Program-made: the position numbers and the translations under genes
In this document: positions 37,201-45,149 of the stretch, in pieces
Numbering within the stretch: position 1 is the stretch's first letter
Layout of the letters: every line of letters begins with the position of its first letter
The notes under the pieces: generated by a model
What the model saw: only the letters and a program-made list of their open reading frames with translations
Told to the model about the DNA's origin: nothing
The model's database searches: none
Source of the DNA: Sebastes aleutianus
Taxonomy: Eukaryota > Chordata > Actinopteri > Perciformes > Sebastidae
Assembly: GCA_916700875.1 (NCBI GenBank)
Contig: CAKAKS010000032.1
Coordinates: 11,344,129-11,408,128, forward strand
Direction of reading: 5' to 3'
Length of the DNA: 64,000 nt

Positions 37201-39736
37201 ATGTGTCATTAATAGAAAATAATAAGCAAACATCATGCTGGCCTAAATGATAAAAACACCCCAGATTTATTTATCTCAGTTGGATTTTCTGATTAATTAT
37301 GGATCAAGAAATCATTACTTAATCATAACAATAAAAGACATTCATTACACAATATTTCAAACAGTGTTGATCAGGGTTGGAAATTAGCACCAGCCGAATG
37401 CTGGTAAAATATGCAAGTGTCTGCTAGATTTGCTTTTCTCACCAGCCAAAAAAATCAATTGTAAACTATTGAGTGGCTGGTGGATTTTTTTAATCCACCA
37501 GCCACAGTGACAGGTGGACAAAAAAGTAAATTTCCAACACTAGTGTTGATTGCATTGCAAAACAAATAAAAAATAGCAATATAAAGCCATGTGTAGACTT
37601 CAGACTGAAGGAGTATTTAAGCTTTGGTCAATTTTAATTTTAACACACAATTTAAAAGGTATAATATGCAACAATTGTCTAAAAAACAATGTATATACTG
37701 ATAGAAAAATAATCCCTCTCAATCATCACTTATGCCCCACTAGAAGTGTGTGGCGGTGTCTGTTTGTGCAGAGATCCTGCAGCCCTCTGCCTGTTTTTTC
37801 TCTTTTCTTCCTATTTTGATTTACTCTGGATGCTTCTGGCCGTATGCAAACAGCCTTTAGGCCCCACGTGGGGGTGCAACCACCCAGTCAATAACAGCAC
37901 GCAGGATGTGCAGCCCGTTCAGGTGGTCAAATATCGCCGCTTTGTCACGCCCCTCGGCTTCTGATACCAAAGCACAAGCATTAGGCTATACATCGATGGG
38001 CACAAGTCCCCCTTTTGATGCTTTGCGGCCGTAATTGACGGATGAGAACGGGTTTGTTAAATCGCTGTGAGTTCCCCTGTTCCTCTGTCTCTCTTCTGCA
38101 GACCGAGGCACACACACCAGGCAGAGAGGACAGCCCGCCTTTTGGCTTCATTCATTAAAAATCCGGCAACTCAGAACTGCCGTGAAGCAATCAAAAAATA
38201 ATGTTTTATTTCTCTGATTTGCTGCTTTGTTCTCACTAACCCCTCTATTCTTGGCGGCTGGACAAGACAACAGCATCCTGACAAATATACACCTTGAAAA
38301 CTGAAACATGCAACAGTGTTCACGCACCTCTGCGACCTCTTTCTGGAAAGTGAGTGTGAGCCGGGTGCGTCCGTAGATGAAGGGCCCCGTTCCGTTAGCT
38401 ATGTGCTCCAGCCACTTGATGATGAGGGGGGTGGAGACGTTGAATGGGAGATTCCCTATGATGTGAAGGTTTGGTGGATCTGTGGAGCCAAACATACAAA
38501 GTTATTGTAACTTTAATTTGTTTACTACACATGACCACCGTTACCAGCTTTCGTAATTTCACATTCTCACCTGCCTCCCATGGCTTAGAGATCGTTCCTG
38601 GGAAACCTCGGTCCATTCTGTAGTTGAGTATGTCCCCGTGGACAATCCTCAACCTCCCTGGTGCTGACTCAGACAACAGCTGTGGAAATGGATGACATTA
38701 AAGGAGAAAAATGAAAAGGTGCTCAGAAAAACTAATAATCATAAATAATCATCAGTCACTTTGCAGGTGGTTAACGATGCTGCAGTTGAAAATAGATTGA
38801 CTGCTCTCATGCAGCTGACAGGTGACAGTGTCGGAGCTTTTTTTCTGCTGAATGACCTAATGACCTTGATAACATTGTGGATGCTCAATTTACCTTCAGC
38901 CCTGGGATGAAGCGTGAATCCTTCTCCACCACAAGCACGTCCGTTGCCCCGGCGTTGAGGATGGAGCGGGTGAGACCGCCGGGACCCGGACCCACCTCAC
39001 ACACATGCGCATCCCTCAAACTGCCTGCCTGGCGCACTAGTTTGTCTGAAAAGATGGAGATGGAAGACCAACTCAATAGTGCGTTTCATCAATATTTTTG
39101 CATACACTCTGTGAATTAGGTACGAACTTAGTTCAACTCATACATCATATAAATTACACCATACTCTCCAATCAAATGTCTTCATCAGAGTCTTGGGTAT
39201 CTAAATTGAGATTAATAGTGTATGATATTACAATACCTGTCTGCCTCTGTGTGATGAAGATGAGGTGCATTAATCTAACAGTCACCTTGTCCAAGGACAA
39301 GAGAGCAGATCAGACCTGTGCTGCATCACTGATAATTACATTAAGGCTCAAGCTCTGCAAGGGCTGTAAACAATTGACTTGGTCCATTCACATTAGAAGG
39401 AGATTTCTACTCAACCTTGTCCATACAGAAAAGCCTGTCGGTTTCAATGCCTTGAAACAAGGTCTGTGCGGAGCTGTGCAATCATGTGCACTAACAAAAC
39501 ACACCATTGAGCCCTCAGTGCAGACATAACAAAGAACAGGAGCGATCAGATGCTGGTGCACTGCAGAGAGAGCGAGGAAGGAAGAGCGAGGCGGACGAAC
39601 CTGTGAGCCTCAAATCCAAAAGGAAGTTCTGGGACAGCTGTTTCTCAGCTCGCAGGTTGTACAGCTTTATGAGCTCGCCAACAGTAGGCAAGGGAGGCAG
39701 ACGGAAAGACGCCAGTTTCCCTGAGGCCGCCATCAT
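8890..39736 (-). CDS. tfb1m: Dimethyladenosine transferase 1, mitochondrial (TFB1M), seven exons, complete
   Basis: Exons, 5' to 3' on the minus strand: 39736-39601, 39045-38894, 38679-38571, 38479-38328, 37035-36916, 10286-10159 and 9169-8890. Together they are 1077 bases, 358 residues plus stop; human TFB1M is 346. This KsgA/Dim1-family enzyme dimethylates two adjacent adenines in the terminal stem-loop of mitochondrial 12S rRNA, needed for small-subunit assembly. Visible motifs are LSQNFLLD (34-41), the SAM loop EVGPGPGG (62-69), acidic E86 in VVEKD, HGD (110-112) and the catalytic NLPF (142-145). The basic N-terminus fits mitochondrial import. ATGs occur twice in a row; the second matches the human start (MAASGKL). 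Intron 5 (26.6 kb) holds cldn20 on the other strand. Confidence 0.97.
9170..10158. other. tfb1m: tfb1m intron 6
   Basis: Intron without recognised repeats or genes. Its donor is GTAAGC on the minus strand. Confidence 0.8.
10159..10286 (-). CDS. tfb1m: tfb1m exon 6
   Basis: Encodes VDVGVVHFTPLVQPQIQQPF and KLVEKVVRNVFQFRRKHCHK, near-identical to the human segment. It starts in phase 0 after PKPE and leaves two bases for exon 7. Confidence 0.96.
10931..10959. repeat. (CTA)n microsatellite
   Basis: Nine or more ACT/CTA triplets immediately upstream of a LINE fragment. Confidence 0.9.
10960..12035 (+). mobile_element. 5'-truncated non-LTR LINE (jockey/L2/Rex type) with (AAACT)n tail
   Basis: The start encodes DQVQEIKLLGIILDSKLSWT and KHINKIVAKMGNGISVIKR, the C-terminal end of a reverse-transcriptase polyprotein, then LSNLDYLP. 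Stops and frameshifts follow (QNRAARTVLLW and LLVFTRNI are recoverable in other frames). The 3' end has a GACCCCAGGAAGAATAGCTG-like motif and ends in TTAATAAACT repeated as AAACT units at 12016-12035, a 3' tail typical of these elements. It is inactive. Confidence 0.88.
12372..13690 (+). mobile_element. LINE 3' end, interrupted by a hAT-like element
   Basis: Bases 12372-12668 encode SITVWFGSATLQDRSRLQQT, then DLYTSRVRKQAGSITADPSH, HNLFQLLPSGRRYRTLYAKT and CFFPQAVTLMN, the C-terminus of a CR1/Rex-like LINE polyprotein, with one in-frame TAG after VRQPSI. The 3' UTR continues after the insertion at 12743-13247 and ends near GAGTCAAATTCCTTGTACTG and AATACAATAAAAGAC, a common teleost LINE terminus. 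Confidence 0.85.
12743..13247. mobile_element. hAT-like MITE, family B copy 1, inserted in the LINE
   Basis: The left end TAAAGGGGGCAGATTA and the right end ATAATAGGTCCTCTTTA are inverted. The interior (for example TGCATGTAAAAGGTCTGCAA and GAGCGGAGCTGGAGCGGAG) is strongly similar to 52926-53428. It contains no coding sequence. Confidence 0.88.
14020..14100. repeat. Short dispersed repeat with LINE/SINE-tail character
   Basis: AATAATACATTTC, then CGCTTTTCAAGATACTCAA and GACTCTTTATATAG, resembles a widespread fish repeat end. The family is uncertain. Confidence 0.4.
19624..20593. repeat. Repeat block with duplicated segments flanking a MITE
   Basis: CTTTCAGACATGAAATCGAG (19707-19726 region), CTTTTAGACATGAAATCGAG (about 20514) and CTTTTAGACATGAAATCAAG (about 20855) are three copies of one word. 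An upstream piece, GAAATTTGTACAAGATCAAA near 19647, recurs diverged near 20730. These copies bracket the MITE and lead into the ACTAGT array. Confidence 0.7.
19726..20505. mobile_element. hAT-like MITE with TAAAGGGACTGTTTGTAA ends
   Basis: The left end is TAAAGTGACTGTTTGTAAG. The right end is CTTACAAACAGTCCCTTTA with one extra change. The ends are inverted and about 780 bases apart. The interior is CpG-rich and carries a 178-codon open frame on the minus strand with no recognisable domain, which I do not regard as a gene. Confidence 0.8.
20873..21925. repeat. Palindromic ACTAGT satellite array
   Basis: About 1.05 kb made almost entirely of short words built around AACTAGTT and GATAAC/GTTATC. 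One word, TTATCTAACTAGTTAGATAA (for example 20892-20911), is a perfect 20-base palindrome. Words alternate in several orders and form higher-order copies: 21445-21666 and 21672-21893 are identical over 222 bases. Base composition is strongly A/T and stops occur in all frames. Confidence 0.97.
22232..22278. repeat. (GA)n microsatellite upstream of cldn20
   Basis: About 23 GA units with one interruption, in the probable 5' region of cldn20. Confidence 0.95.
22497..22544 (+). other. cldn20: Possible non-coding 5' exon of cldn20
   Basis: A pyrimidine/TG tract ending TTTACAG precedes it and GTAAGG follows it. The 48 bases GAATCACTGCG...CCGGG contain no start codon that leads into the claudin. Inferred only from splice-like edges. 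Confidence 0.3.
23210..23397 (+). other. cldn20: Probable 5' UTR exon segment of cldn20
   Basis: TCTCTCTCCTCCAG at 23196-23209 is a strong acceptor. The exon would run straight into the coding sequence. The leader is purine-rich. Confidence 0.5.
23398..24126 (+). CDS. cldn20: Claudin-20, single coding exon
   Basis: 242 residues; human claudin-20 has 219. This four-pass tight-junction protein forms paracellular strands. Predicted membrane segments are about 7-27, 82-104, 118-138 and 163-185. The first loop has the claudin signature W30, G49-L50-W51, C54 and C64 (LLPNWKV ... GLWMDCTWYSTGMFSC), and R81 precedes segment 2. The second loop has NFLDSSVPESNKFEPGG, which singles out claudin-20. The C-terminus DYV is a PDZ-binding end for ZO proteins. 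The start ATG follows AGC and gives MAST, matching the family MAS start. Odd feature: residues 204-223 form a leucine/glutamine-rich tract with Q207-212 and Q215-218. The gene lies antisense within tfb1m intron 5, as in human. Confidence 0.97.
   Translation: MASTGMQIFGFVLALLGIMGAMVATLLPNWKVSADVGSNIITAISQMQGLWMDCTWYSTGMFSCTLKYSVLSLPAYLQTARTTMVLCCVMAAMGLCLASLGLKCTRWGGGRRSKRHAAIASGGCFVAAGFLCLVPASWFTNEVITNFLDSSVPESNKFEPGGAVYVAFVSAGFLFVGGSIFCMSCSGKRHGPQDLILLPPPDKLLLQQQQQQLLQQQQELQHQYCSLSPLDNKTGYSLQDYV
24693..24698 (+). terminator. cldn20: Candidate polyadenylation signal, cldn20
   Basis: AATAAA followed by T-rich sequence, 567 bases after the stop. Another AATAAA at 24125-24130 overlaps the stop codon itself and would leave almost no 3' UTR. 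Confidence 0.45.
27891..28214. mobile_element. hAT-like MITE with CGATTAATCGATTA interior
   Basis: The left end GAGAGCTGAAACGATCAG matches the inverse of the right end ATTAGTTGCAGCCCTA imperfectly. The interior has ATTAATCGATTAG and TGATTAATCAAG blocks typical of an abundant teleost element. It has no coding capacity. Confidence 0.7.
28512..28690. mobile_element. Fragment of another hAT-like MITE
   Basis: It begins TAGGGCTGTCCTTGACCAAA and ends around ATCTTAGTCGCCCAACAC. Only one end is clear. Confidence 0.4.
30055..30562. mobile_element. hAT-like MITE, family A copy 1
   Basis: The left end AAAGCTGCAGTGGGTGGAAA and the right end TTCTGCCTACTGCAGGTTTA are inverted. The interior (GTATCCTGACAGAAGAGCAT, AACATCTTGTAGTGTACTG) matches the copies at 44289-45149 and 57854-58343. 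Confidence 0.85.
31815..32806. mobile_element. hAT-like element with CAGTGGTGGAAAGTAA ends, carrying a nested MITE
   Basis: The left end CAGTGGTGGAAAGTAAGTAC and the right end GTACTTCTTCCACCAATG are inverted. The left part (TTACTTGAGTATTTCCATTT, CTTCTACTCCACTACATTTC) is a very common fish repeat. A second element lies inside it at 32325-32672. Confidence 0.85.
32325..32672. mobile_element. hAT-like MITE, TAGGGCTGTCAAAGTTAACG family, copy 1 (nested)
   Basis: The ends TAGGGCTGTCAAAG and AATTGACAGTCCTA are inverted. The interior (TTAACGCGATAATAAC, TTTCTTTAATGCATTCACAG) is shared with 36176-36834, which is longer. Confidence 0.82.
34452..34472. repeat. (CA)n microsatellite
   Basis: About ten CA units. 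Confidence 0.9.
35281..35302. repeat. A22 homopolymer
   Basis: Twenty-two consecutive A bases; no retrotransposon body is recognised beside it. Confidence 0.9.
36176..36834. mobile_element. hAT-like MITE, TAGGGCTGTAAAAGTTAACG family, copy 2, with target duplication
   Basis: The ends TAGGGCTGTAAAAG and CGATTGACAGCCCTA are inverted. The flanks GTTGAAAT (36168-36175) and GTTTAAAT (36835-36842) differ by one base, consistent with an 8-bp hAT target-site duplication. The right end lies about 80 bases from tfb1m exon 5. Confidence 0.87.
36916..37035 (-). CDS. tfb1m: tfb1m exon 5
   Basis: Encodes RLTASTGSKQRSRLSIMAQY, then LCTVRNCFTIPGRAFVPKPE, 40 codons with phase 0 at both edges. The acceptor is CCGTCCAG and the donor GTAGGA. 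TGSKQRSRLS and FVPKP are hallmark segments of the family. Confidence 0.96.
37374..37546. mobile_element. Short MITE-like repeat in tfb1m intron 4
   Basis: It begins CAGGGTTGGAAATTAGCACC and ends GTAAATTTCCAACACTAG, inverted over GTTGGAAATT. The interior has inverted copies of ACCAGCC/GGCTGGT, so the whole can fold. Confidence 0.65.
38328..38479 (-). CDS. tfb1m: tfb1m exon 4 (catalytic NLPF motif)
   Basis: It completes a split Asp codon and then reads PPNLHIIGNLPFNVSTPLII, KWLEHIANGTGPFIYGRTRL and TLTFQKEVAE. NLPF binds the target adenine in KsgA/Dim1 enzymes. The donor is GTGCGT. Confidence 0.96.
38571..38679 (-). CDS. tfb1m: tfb1m exon 3
   Basis: LLSESAPGRLRIVHGDILNY, then RMDRGFPGTISKPWEA plus one base. 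HGD is the SAM-pocket acidic motif. The acceptor is TTTCCACAG and the donor GTGAGA. Confidence 0.96.
38894..39045 (-). CDS. tfb1m: tfb1m exon 2 (SAM-binding motif I)
   Basis: KLVRQAGSLRDAHVCEVGPG, PGGLTRSILNAGATDVLVVE and KDSRFIPGLK. EVGPGPGG is the glycine-rich SAM loop. The acceptor is ATCTTTTCAG and the donor GTAAAT. Confidence 0.97.
39601..39736 (-). CDS. tfb1m: tfb1m exon 1 (start)
   Basis: Two consecutive ATGs, then AASGKLASFRLPPLPTVGEL, IKLYNLRAEKQLSQNFLLDL and RLT plus one base. QNFLLD is motif X. The donor is GTTCGT, a weaker match than the others but phase-consistent. The second ATG (39733-39731) aligns with the human start. Confidence 0.95.
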
Positions 39737-41019
39737 TCAGGTGAACAACACTGTGAAAAACAGAACACACAAAAGGTGAGAAAAACTATGATCATCTTCC
39801 TCAGCAGCAAAGCGATTCAAAAGCTGCGAGAGCCATATATGTCTAAAAGGGCAACATGTGAGGCATTAATGGGAATAATAATAACCTGTTTGAAAGATTA
39901 TGTGAAAAGTTTGTTAGGTCAGGAGTGACCTTTTGAATGGCAGACAGTGAAAGGTATTTGGGGTTAGGAATGTTGTTATTTTAACATGTCCCTTTACAAG
40001 TATGATGTGTCGGCTTTATTCTAACCTTTAAATTCAAACATATTAATGTTTTCTCACAAATAAGTTGCAGAGGACATAGTATGTGAATTATTTATCGGCT
40101 CATGGGATTGCTTACTGCTGAGGCGTCAGTGCTTTAAGGTTGACTGTGGTGAATGTCATGGTGTCTTATAATAAGATCTGGTGCACCATCTAGTGGTGTT
40201 TTAACAGAAAAACTAAATGAACAACATGAGGACATAAAACCAGGTGTTGTGTCAAAAACGGTTTCCCTGTCGTTTCCCTCTACCTACAGCTGAACCAACC
40301 CATATTCCGACTCTAACCATCATATCGTAAATTCGTGAGAGAGGAGATGGTGGAGGGGCCCAGTTGGTGTTGAGGCAGCATGGCCCATGCCAGGCCAGTT
40401 GAGGATTTTTTTTTTCTTTTCTTGTTGTTTATATATATATTTACATTCTTTTCCTCATAACAAAATTAAATTAAATGAAATATGGTTAAAACAAAATTGA
40501 GAGAAAAATACATTTAAATAAATAAATTTAAATAAATAAATAAAGAAAGAAAGAAAACTTTAAAAAAGCCAACATAACTGGGCAAGATCAATATCATGTG
40601 ACTGTTTACAGTGTGTGCGCTTGAGAGGGGTGGGGGTGGCTGGCTGTCAGTCAGGGTGCAAATCAAATTAAGGCAAGATTAAAAAGAATAAGATAAAATA
40701 AAGTAAAATAAATATAAATAGGTAGATAGATAGAAGTAAAAAAAATGATGGCTAAAAGGATGGTGTTTAACAGGGTGATGGATAAAAAGATGATGTTTTA
40801 AAAGAGAATAATGGATAAAAAAAGGATGATGTGGTTGTATGTGGTGTGTGGACCCTAACCACTTGTATTATGGGACGCTTAACCTGACCCCAACCTTACT
40901 ACCCTAACCATGGTGGAGGGCGCTACTGGAAACGTTAATGTGAGGGGAAACACTATTGGAAGGGGGAACAGAGTTTAACACAACACCTTACTATTGTTTC
41001 ACTCCACATTTTGAAAACA

Positions 41020-41330
41020 CGTAAGATACGATAAGATATTCCTTTATTAGTCCTGCTGTGGGGGAATTTGCAGTGTACAGCAGCAAAGGGGAAAGTGCAA
41101 AAAACAAGAAGCATCAGATAACACAGTAAAAAAAGAGCTAAACAAAGTGTAACAAAATATGACCCATTTAAAAAGAAGGAAGTATAAAAATAGGAGCAGC
41201 ATATACAGTATTGACAATAAACAGACTATTAACAAAATTGCACCAGTGGAAAATGATATTGCACAGTGAGAATGAATGAATGAATGAAATTCCACCTGAA
41301 AATATCAGGTTATTGTCAGTTTTTGGTGTG
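41020..41330 (-). mobile_element. LINE 3' end, antisense, with TTATC-type tail
   Basis: ATACGATAAGATATTCCTTT then ATTAGTCC...GGGGGAATTTGCAGTGTA is the reverse complement of a widespread fish LINE terminus (AATAAAGGAATATCTTATC). The body to about 41330 is AT-rich without a reading frame. Confidence 0.7.
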
Positions 41331-41361
41331 TAAGTGGTCTACTGGGAGCAGTGCTGGTTGT

Positions 41362-41470
41362 ATAAGATAAGATAAGATAAGATAAGATAAGATAAGATAA
41401 GATGAACCTTTATTAATCCCCACAGAACATTATAGTATCATGTGTGCACTGCTGCACATGAATAACATTA
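41362..41470 (-). mobile_element. (GATAA)n tail and second LINE 3' end
   Basis: Eight GATAA units at 41362-41403 abut GATGAACCTTTATTAATCCC, the inverse of a LINE 3' terminus. Confidence 0.65.
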
Positions 41471-41964
41471 GCTGAGTAATACAGTAACCTAAAACATTCA
41501 GTCAGGAGGCAGTGAAGCAACCTGGAACCGGAACAATTAACTTTAAACTCATGTTGACCGCTAACTGAGCTGTCTGGCACAGTCTGACACAGTCTGTTAG
41601 CACTGCAGCTAAATGTTAGTTATTGGTCCAAATGCTGTCAGCAGAGCCTGTGTATTCAGTCGGAACACTTCATATTGTTTCTAAGAACAGACATAACACT
41701 GAGAAGAAACCAAACGGAATATAATAAGGACAGAAAAGCTACAAATGTACAAGAGTTAACCCACGTTTCTCACCGGTGCTGGTTTTCATCCCTTACACTT
41801 CCTTATACGTCATTCTATTGACGTCTCTGAGTATCCAATGAGATCACTAGAACCACAACCTCAGCCAATCACATTCAAGGAGGCGGGGTTTAGCTTTGCC
41901 CTTGAAAAAGACGCTCATTGTTGATGTAATGATGCCTCACAGCCAGAAGTGGGCGACAATTCAA

Positions 41965-42130
41965 TGATAATGTAATGTATTTATTTACAGTAAATTTAAT
42001 GTAATTATAATCATAATTATATATCTGTATGACACAGATTAAAGGTAATAATTATAGTTAGAATAATTATAAATAATAATAGTTATAGTTAGACAAATTT
42101 AGGAAAATTTAATTAGATAATGTTAATATG
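41965..42130. repeat. AT-rich segment, direct repeat copy 1
   Basis: TAATGTAATGTATTTATTTA through TTAGACAAATTTAGGAAAA recurs at 42549-42705 with few changes, separated by a LINE 3' end. Confidence 0.85.
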
Positions 42131-42548
42131 ATAATGAGTTATACAAAAAATATATTTTTGGGAGGTATATGGTTGAGGAAGAGTTGTGATAAGGGTTGTG
42201 TTAAGGGTTGGTTTATGTCTACTTTTTAACTCTGGATGGATATGTGTGTTGTTAATAAACTTGGGATGCTGTTCATATATTTAATTTGGGATGTAAATAA
42301 ATCTGGGATAGTTTATATATTATATTATATTATATTATATTATCATTCTATGATGAGTTATTAGAGGAGAAGTGACGAAGGGGTAGGGAAATATAAGTTT
42401 TACTTCTACCTACTCCTTTTTGGACTCTCTTGTTACTCTTGTTTTGTTTGTTATTATTTTGTATCTGTTTTTATATATTTTTATGTTCGAAATAAAGTCT
42501 TTCATTCATTCGTTCATTCATTCATTCATTCATTCATTCATTCATTCT
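42131..42548 (+). mobile_element. LINE 3' end with (ATTC)n tail
   Basis: GAAGTGACGAAGGGGTAGGG, TACTTCTACCTACTCCTTTT, ATGTTCGAAATAAAG and then ATTC repeated at 42501-42547. It has the layout of a non-LTR element 3' UTR and tail. Confidence 0.75.
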
Positions 42549-42705
42549 AATGTAATGTATTTATTTACAGTAAATTGAATGTAATTAATAATTAATTAAT
42601 TTATATTTCTGTATCACACAGAGTAAAGGTAATAATTATAATTAGAATAATTATAAATAAAAATAATTATAGTTAGACAAATTTAGGAAAAGTTAATAAG
42701 ATTAT
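42549..42705. repeat. AT-rich segment, direct repeat copy 2
   Basis: Second copy of 41965-42130. Confidence 0.85.
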
Positions 42706-42960
42706 ATGTATTGCTCAATAAGGAAGCTGGTTAATAATTAATGATTGATTTATGGAGAAGGGGTGGGATTAAATACGTTTATACTTCTTCTCACTCTTTT
42801 TCGAATATGTGAATCAAGGCATCAAGTGCTTTTCATTGTATGTAAATACTACTTGTTTCTGACTGTCCACTTGTTGGTATGATCCTTCTTTTTCTTTATT
42901 TTTTTAAATTTTTTTTGTATTGTACATGTTCTAAATAAATTGTGAAATGAAATGAAATGT
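42706..42960 (+). mobile_element. LINE 3' end with (GAAAT)n tail
   Basis: GGAGAAGGGGTGGGATTAAA, ACTTCTTCTCACTCTTTTTC, TGTTCTAAATAAATTG and a GAAAT tail. It is diverged from, but recognisably related to, the 42131-42548 terminus. Confidence 0.72.
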
Positions 42961-42989
42961 AACTGTTTTAATTGTGCTCTGTTGTCTGG

Positions 42990-43130
42990 TTGTTTGTTTT
43001 CTCGTTAATTATTTTCTTGTGTCTATTTATTCTGTTTTAATTGTACTCTCAACATCATTGACAATGGGGTATAATGCCCTCAATGATTCGTTGAGATTTA
43101 AATAAAGGTTGAATAAATGAAATATAAAAC
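42990..43130 (+). mobile_element. Third LINE-type 3' end
   Basis: TGACAATGGGGTATAATGCC, CTCAATGATTCGTTGAGATT and AAATAAAGGTTGAATAAATG, a different LINE terminus. Confidence 0.6.
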
Positions 43131-44288
43131 TACAAAACGCAATAGCCTATTGGTTGATGTCGCCCTTGAATCCTAAATCATAGTGTCGTAATTTAATCTC
43201 GTGATTTTCCCTCTATTAGATCTGCATTTGTGTGAAATACAAGGATTTGACATAGCTTGAAGAGAGCTGCCCTCTTATGACAGAATTATAAATTCTGCTA
43301 TGCATGAAAAAAAATTAACAAGAATACAGCTATTACTTAACATTATCTAATTAAGACAATTATAAGACTAAAGAGACAAGGTCATAATTATGCATGAGGC
43401 CCTCTCAGGCTTGTGCTTGTAAACACACAATATCCCCCCTGGTTCCACTGTCATTATTAGGCTATAAATTCAGCTTTTGACATCTCCATAATGTTGAACT
43501 AATTGAAACCTCTCAGCTTAAACTGATAAGCAGCCCGCGCGCCTCTTGTCCACTGCAGGGCAGAAATTGATTGTCTAAGTGTTTTCTCATGTTGGATGAT
43601 GCACAGCTGTTGTTGGGAATGAACCCCCGTGGCCTTGTGGTCTCCTGTCTCTGCTCCCGACCCACGCTGGGTCACGGGTGTCGGAGCTTGAGATGGAAAT
43701 ATCCTTTTCCGCCAGGGTTTGGCAGATGAGTGGCAGCTCCGTCTCCTGCTGTGGCTGACCTTGGGAGACAGCTTCGGGCCCTCAAGAGGGTCTGCTGCTA
43801 TGAAGAGGTTTCTGCAATGTCACCTTCTTGACAGTTTACTCAATTTGTATGGAACACAGCAATGAGACCAGGCTATTGATGTAGTCTAGAGAGTCATGAA
43901 TAGGTAATCAGAATTGCAAGATTCATCACCTGGGGCTCTCAGTGGTCATACCTCCCAATGTTACCTATGTCCTACAAAACAAAAGGTTATAAGGCACATA
44001 ATTCCTCTTTGATTATCATTCCAGCAACGATCATCTCACTGTTAATTAAAAATATCTAGTTCTGACTTTTACCTCATGACTGCAAAGCAGCCGCCAGACC
44101 TTCTGCTGCCATTTCTTCTTCATTAGCAGTAGATGAAATCATGCCTGCAGCATAAGAGTGGGCTGATATTCCAGCTGAAGTAAATGCACCTAAAGTAACT
44201 ACTTTAAACTGGATCATGCATGATATTAAAATGTAAAATAACTAATATATATAATTATAAATAATGTAATTTAATGACTTTCCACATT

Positions 44289-45149
44289 TAAAGCTGAAGT
44301 AGGTAGAATTGGAGCAATTTTGATTCAAAAAAGTTATTTTTATAAAACGGTCACTATATCTTGACAGTAGTGCATGAGACAGGTAATCTGAAAAAAAAAT
44401 CATGTGCCTCTCTGTCCTTCGGTGTCCTCCGGTGCTCCTAACGGCATCTGCAAGATTTCACAGACCGGAGGAAAACAACCAATCAGAGGCGAGCTGGAGT
44501 CTGCCGTCCAGCTGCCGTCTATGAGAAGCTGTCAATAGATAGATAGAGATAGATAAATAGTAACTTTATTGATCCCGAGGAAAATTCAAGACTCTCACGA
44601 ACTCCAATCAAATGGTCAAACTAGGCAGCGCTGATCAAATATTAATCAATATTCTGTTACTGTAATGCCTATTGATCACATAAAATGTTTCGAAACATCT
44701 TGTAGTGTACTGTTTAGCCGTTTAGCTAAATCGAGGAAATACCAAGTACCACCCACCAGCCGGAGCAAACTTTCTCATTTTACAGCTAAACAGTACACTA
44801 CAAGATGTTTCTGAAAACATTTGAGGAGAGAAATAGGCATTACAGTAACAGAATATTGATTCATATTTGATCAGCGCTGCCTAGTTTGACCGTTTGATCG
44901 GAGTTCGCGAGTGATTGACAGCTGCCTCCGTTGAATGAACAGCCAATAGTAACGCTCTCTCTCTTAAATGACCTGTGATTGGCCAAAGTCTCCCGTCACG
45001 GGCTAGATTTTTTAAAGCCTGAAAACAGAGCCATGAGGAGGTGCAGAAGTCTAGTTTTCTCTCAGAACATTTGAATTAGAATATGCTGAAAGGTTATTAT
45101 GGATTTTTTGCCCAATAATACCAAAAATATTCTGCCTTCTGCAGCTTTA
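44289..45149. mobile_element. hAT-like MITE, family A, rearranged copy with internal inverted duplication
   Basis: The outer ends TAAAGCTGAAGTAGGTAGAA and TTCTGCCTTCTGCAGCTTTA are inverted. It is about 860 bases long against about 500 for the other two copies. Segments near 44635-44720 and 44785-44873 are inverted copies of each other (AACATCTTGTAGTGTACTG against CAGTACACTACAAGATGTT). A GATAGATAG...TTTATTGATCCCGAGG scrap lies at 44534-44583. Confidence 0.82.

Noticed and set aside
39601..39736. Choosing the second ATG as the tfb1m start
   Set aside because: It matches the human start, but the first ATG directly precedes it in frame and nothing in the sequence excludes it. Kept as an alternative only.
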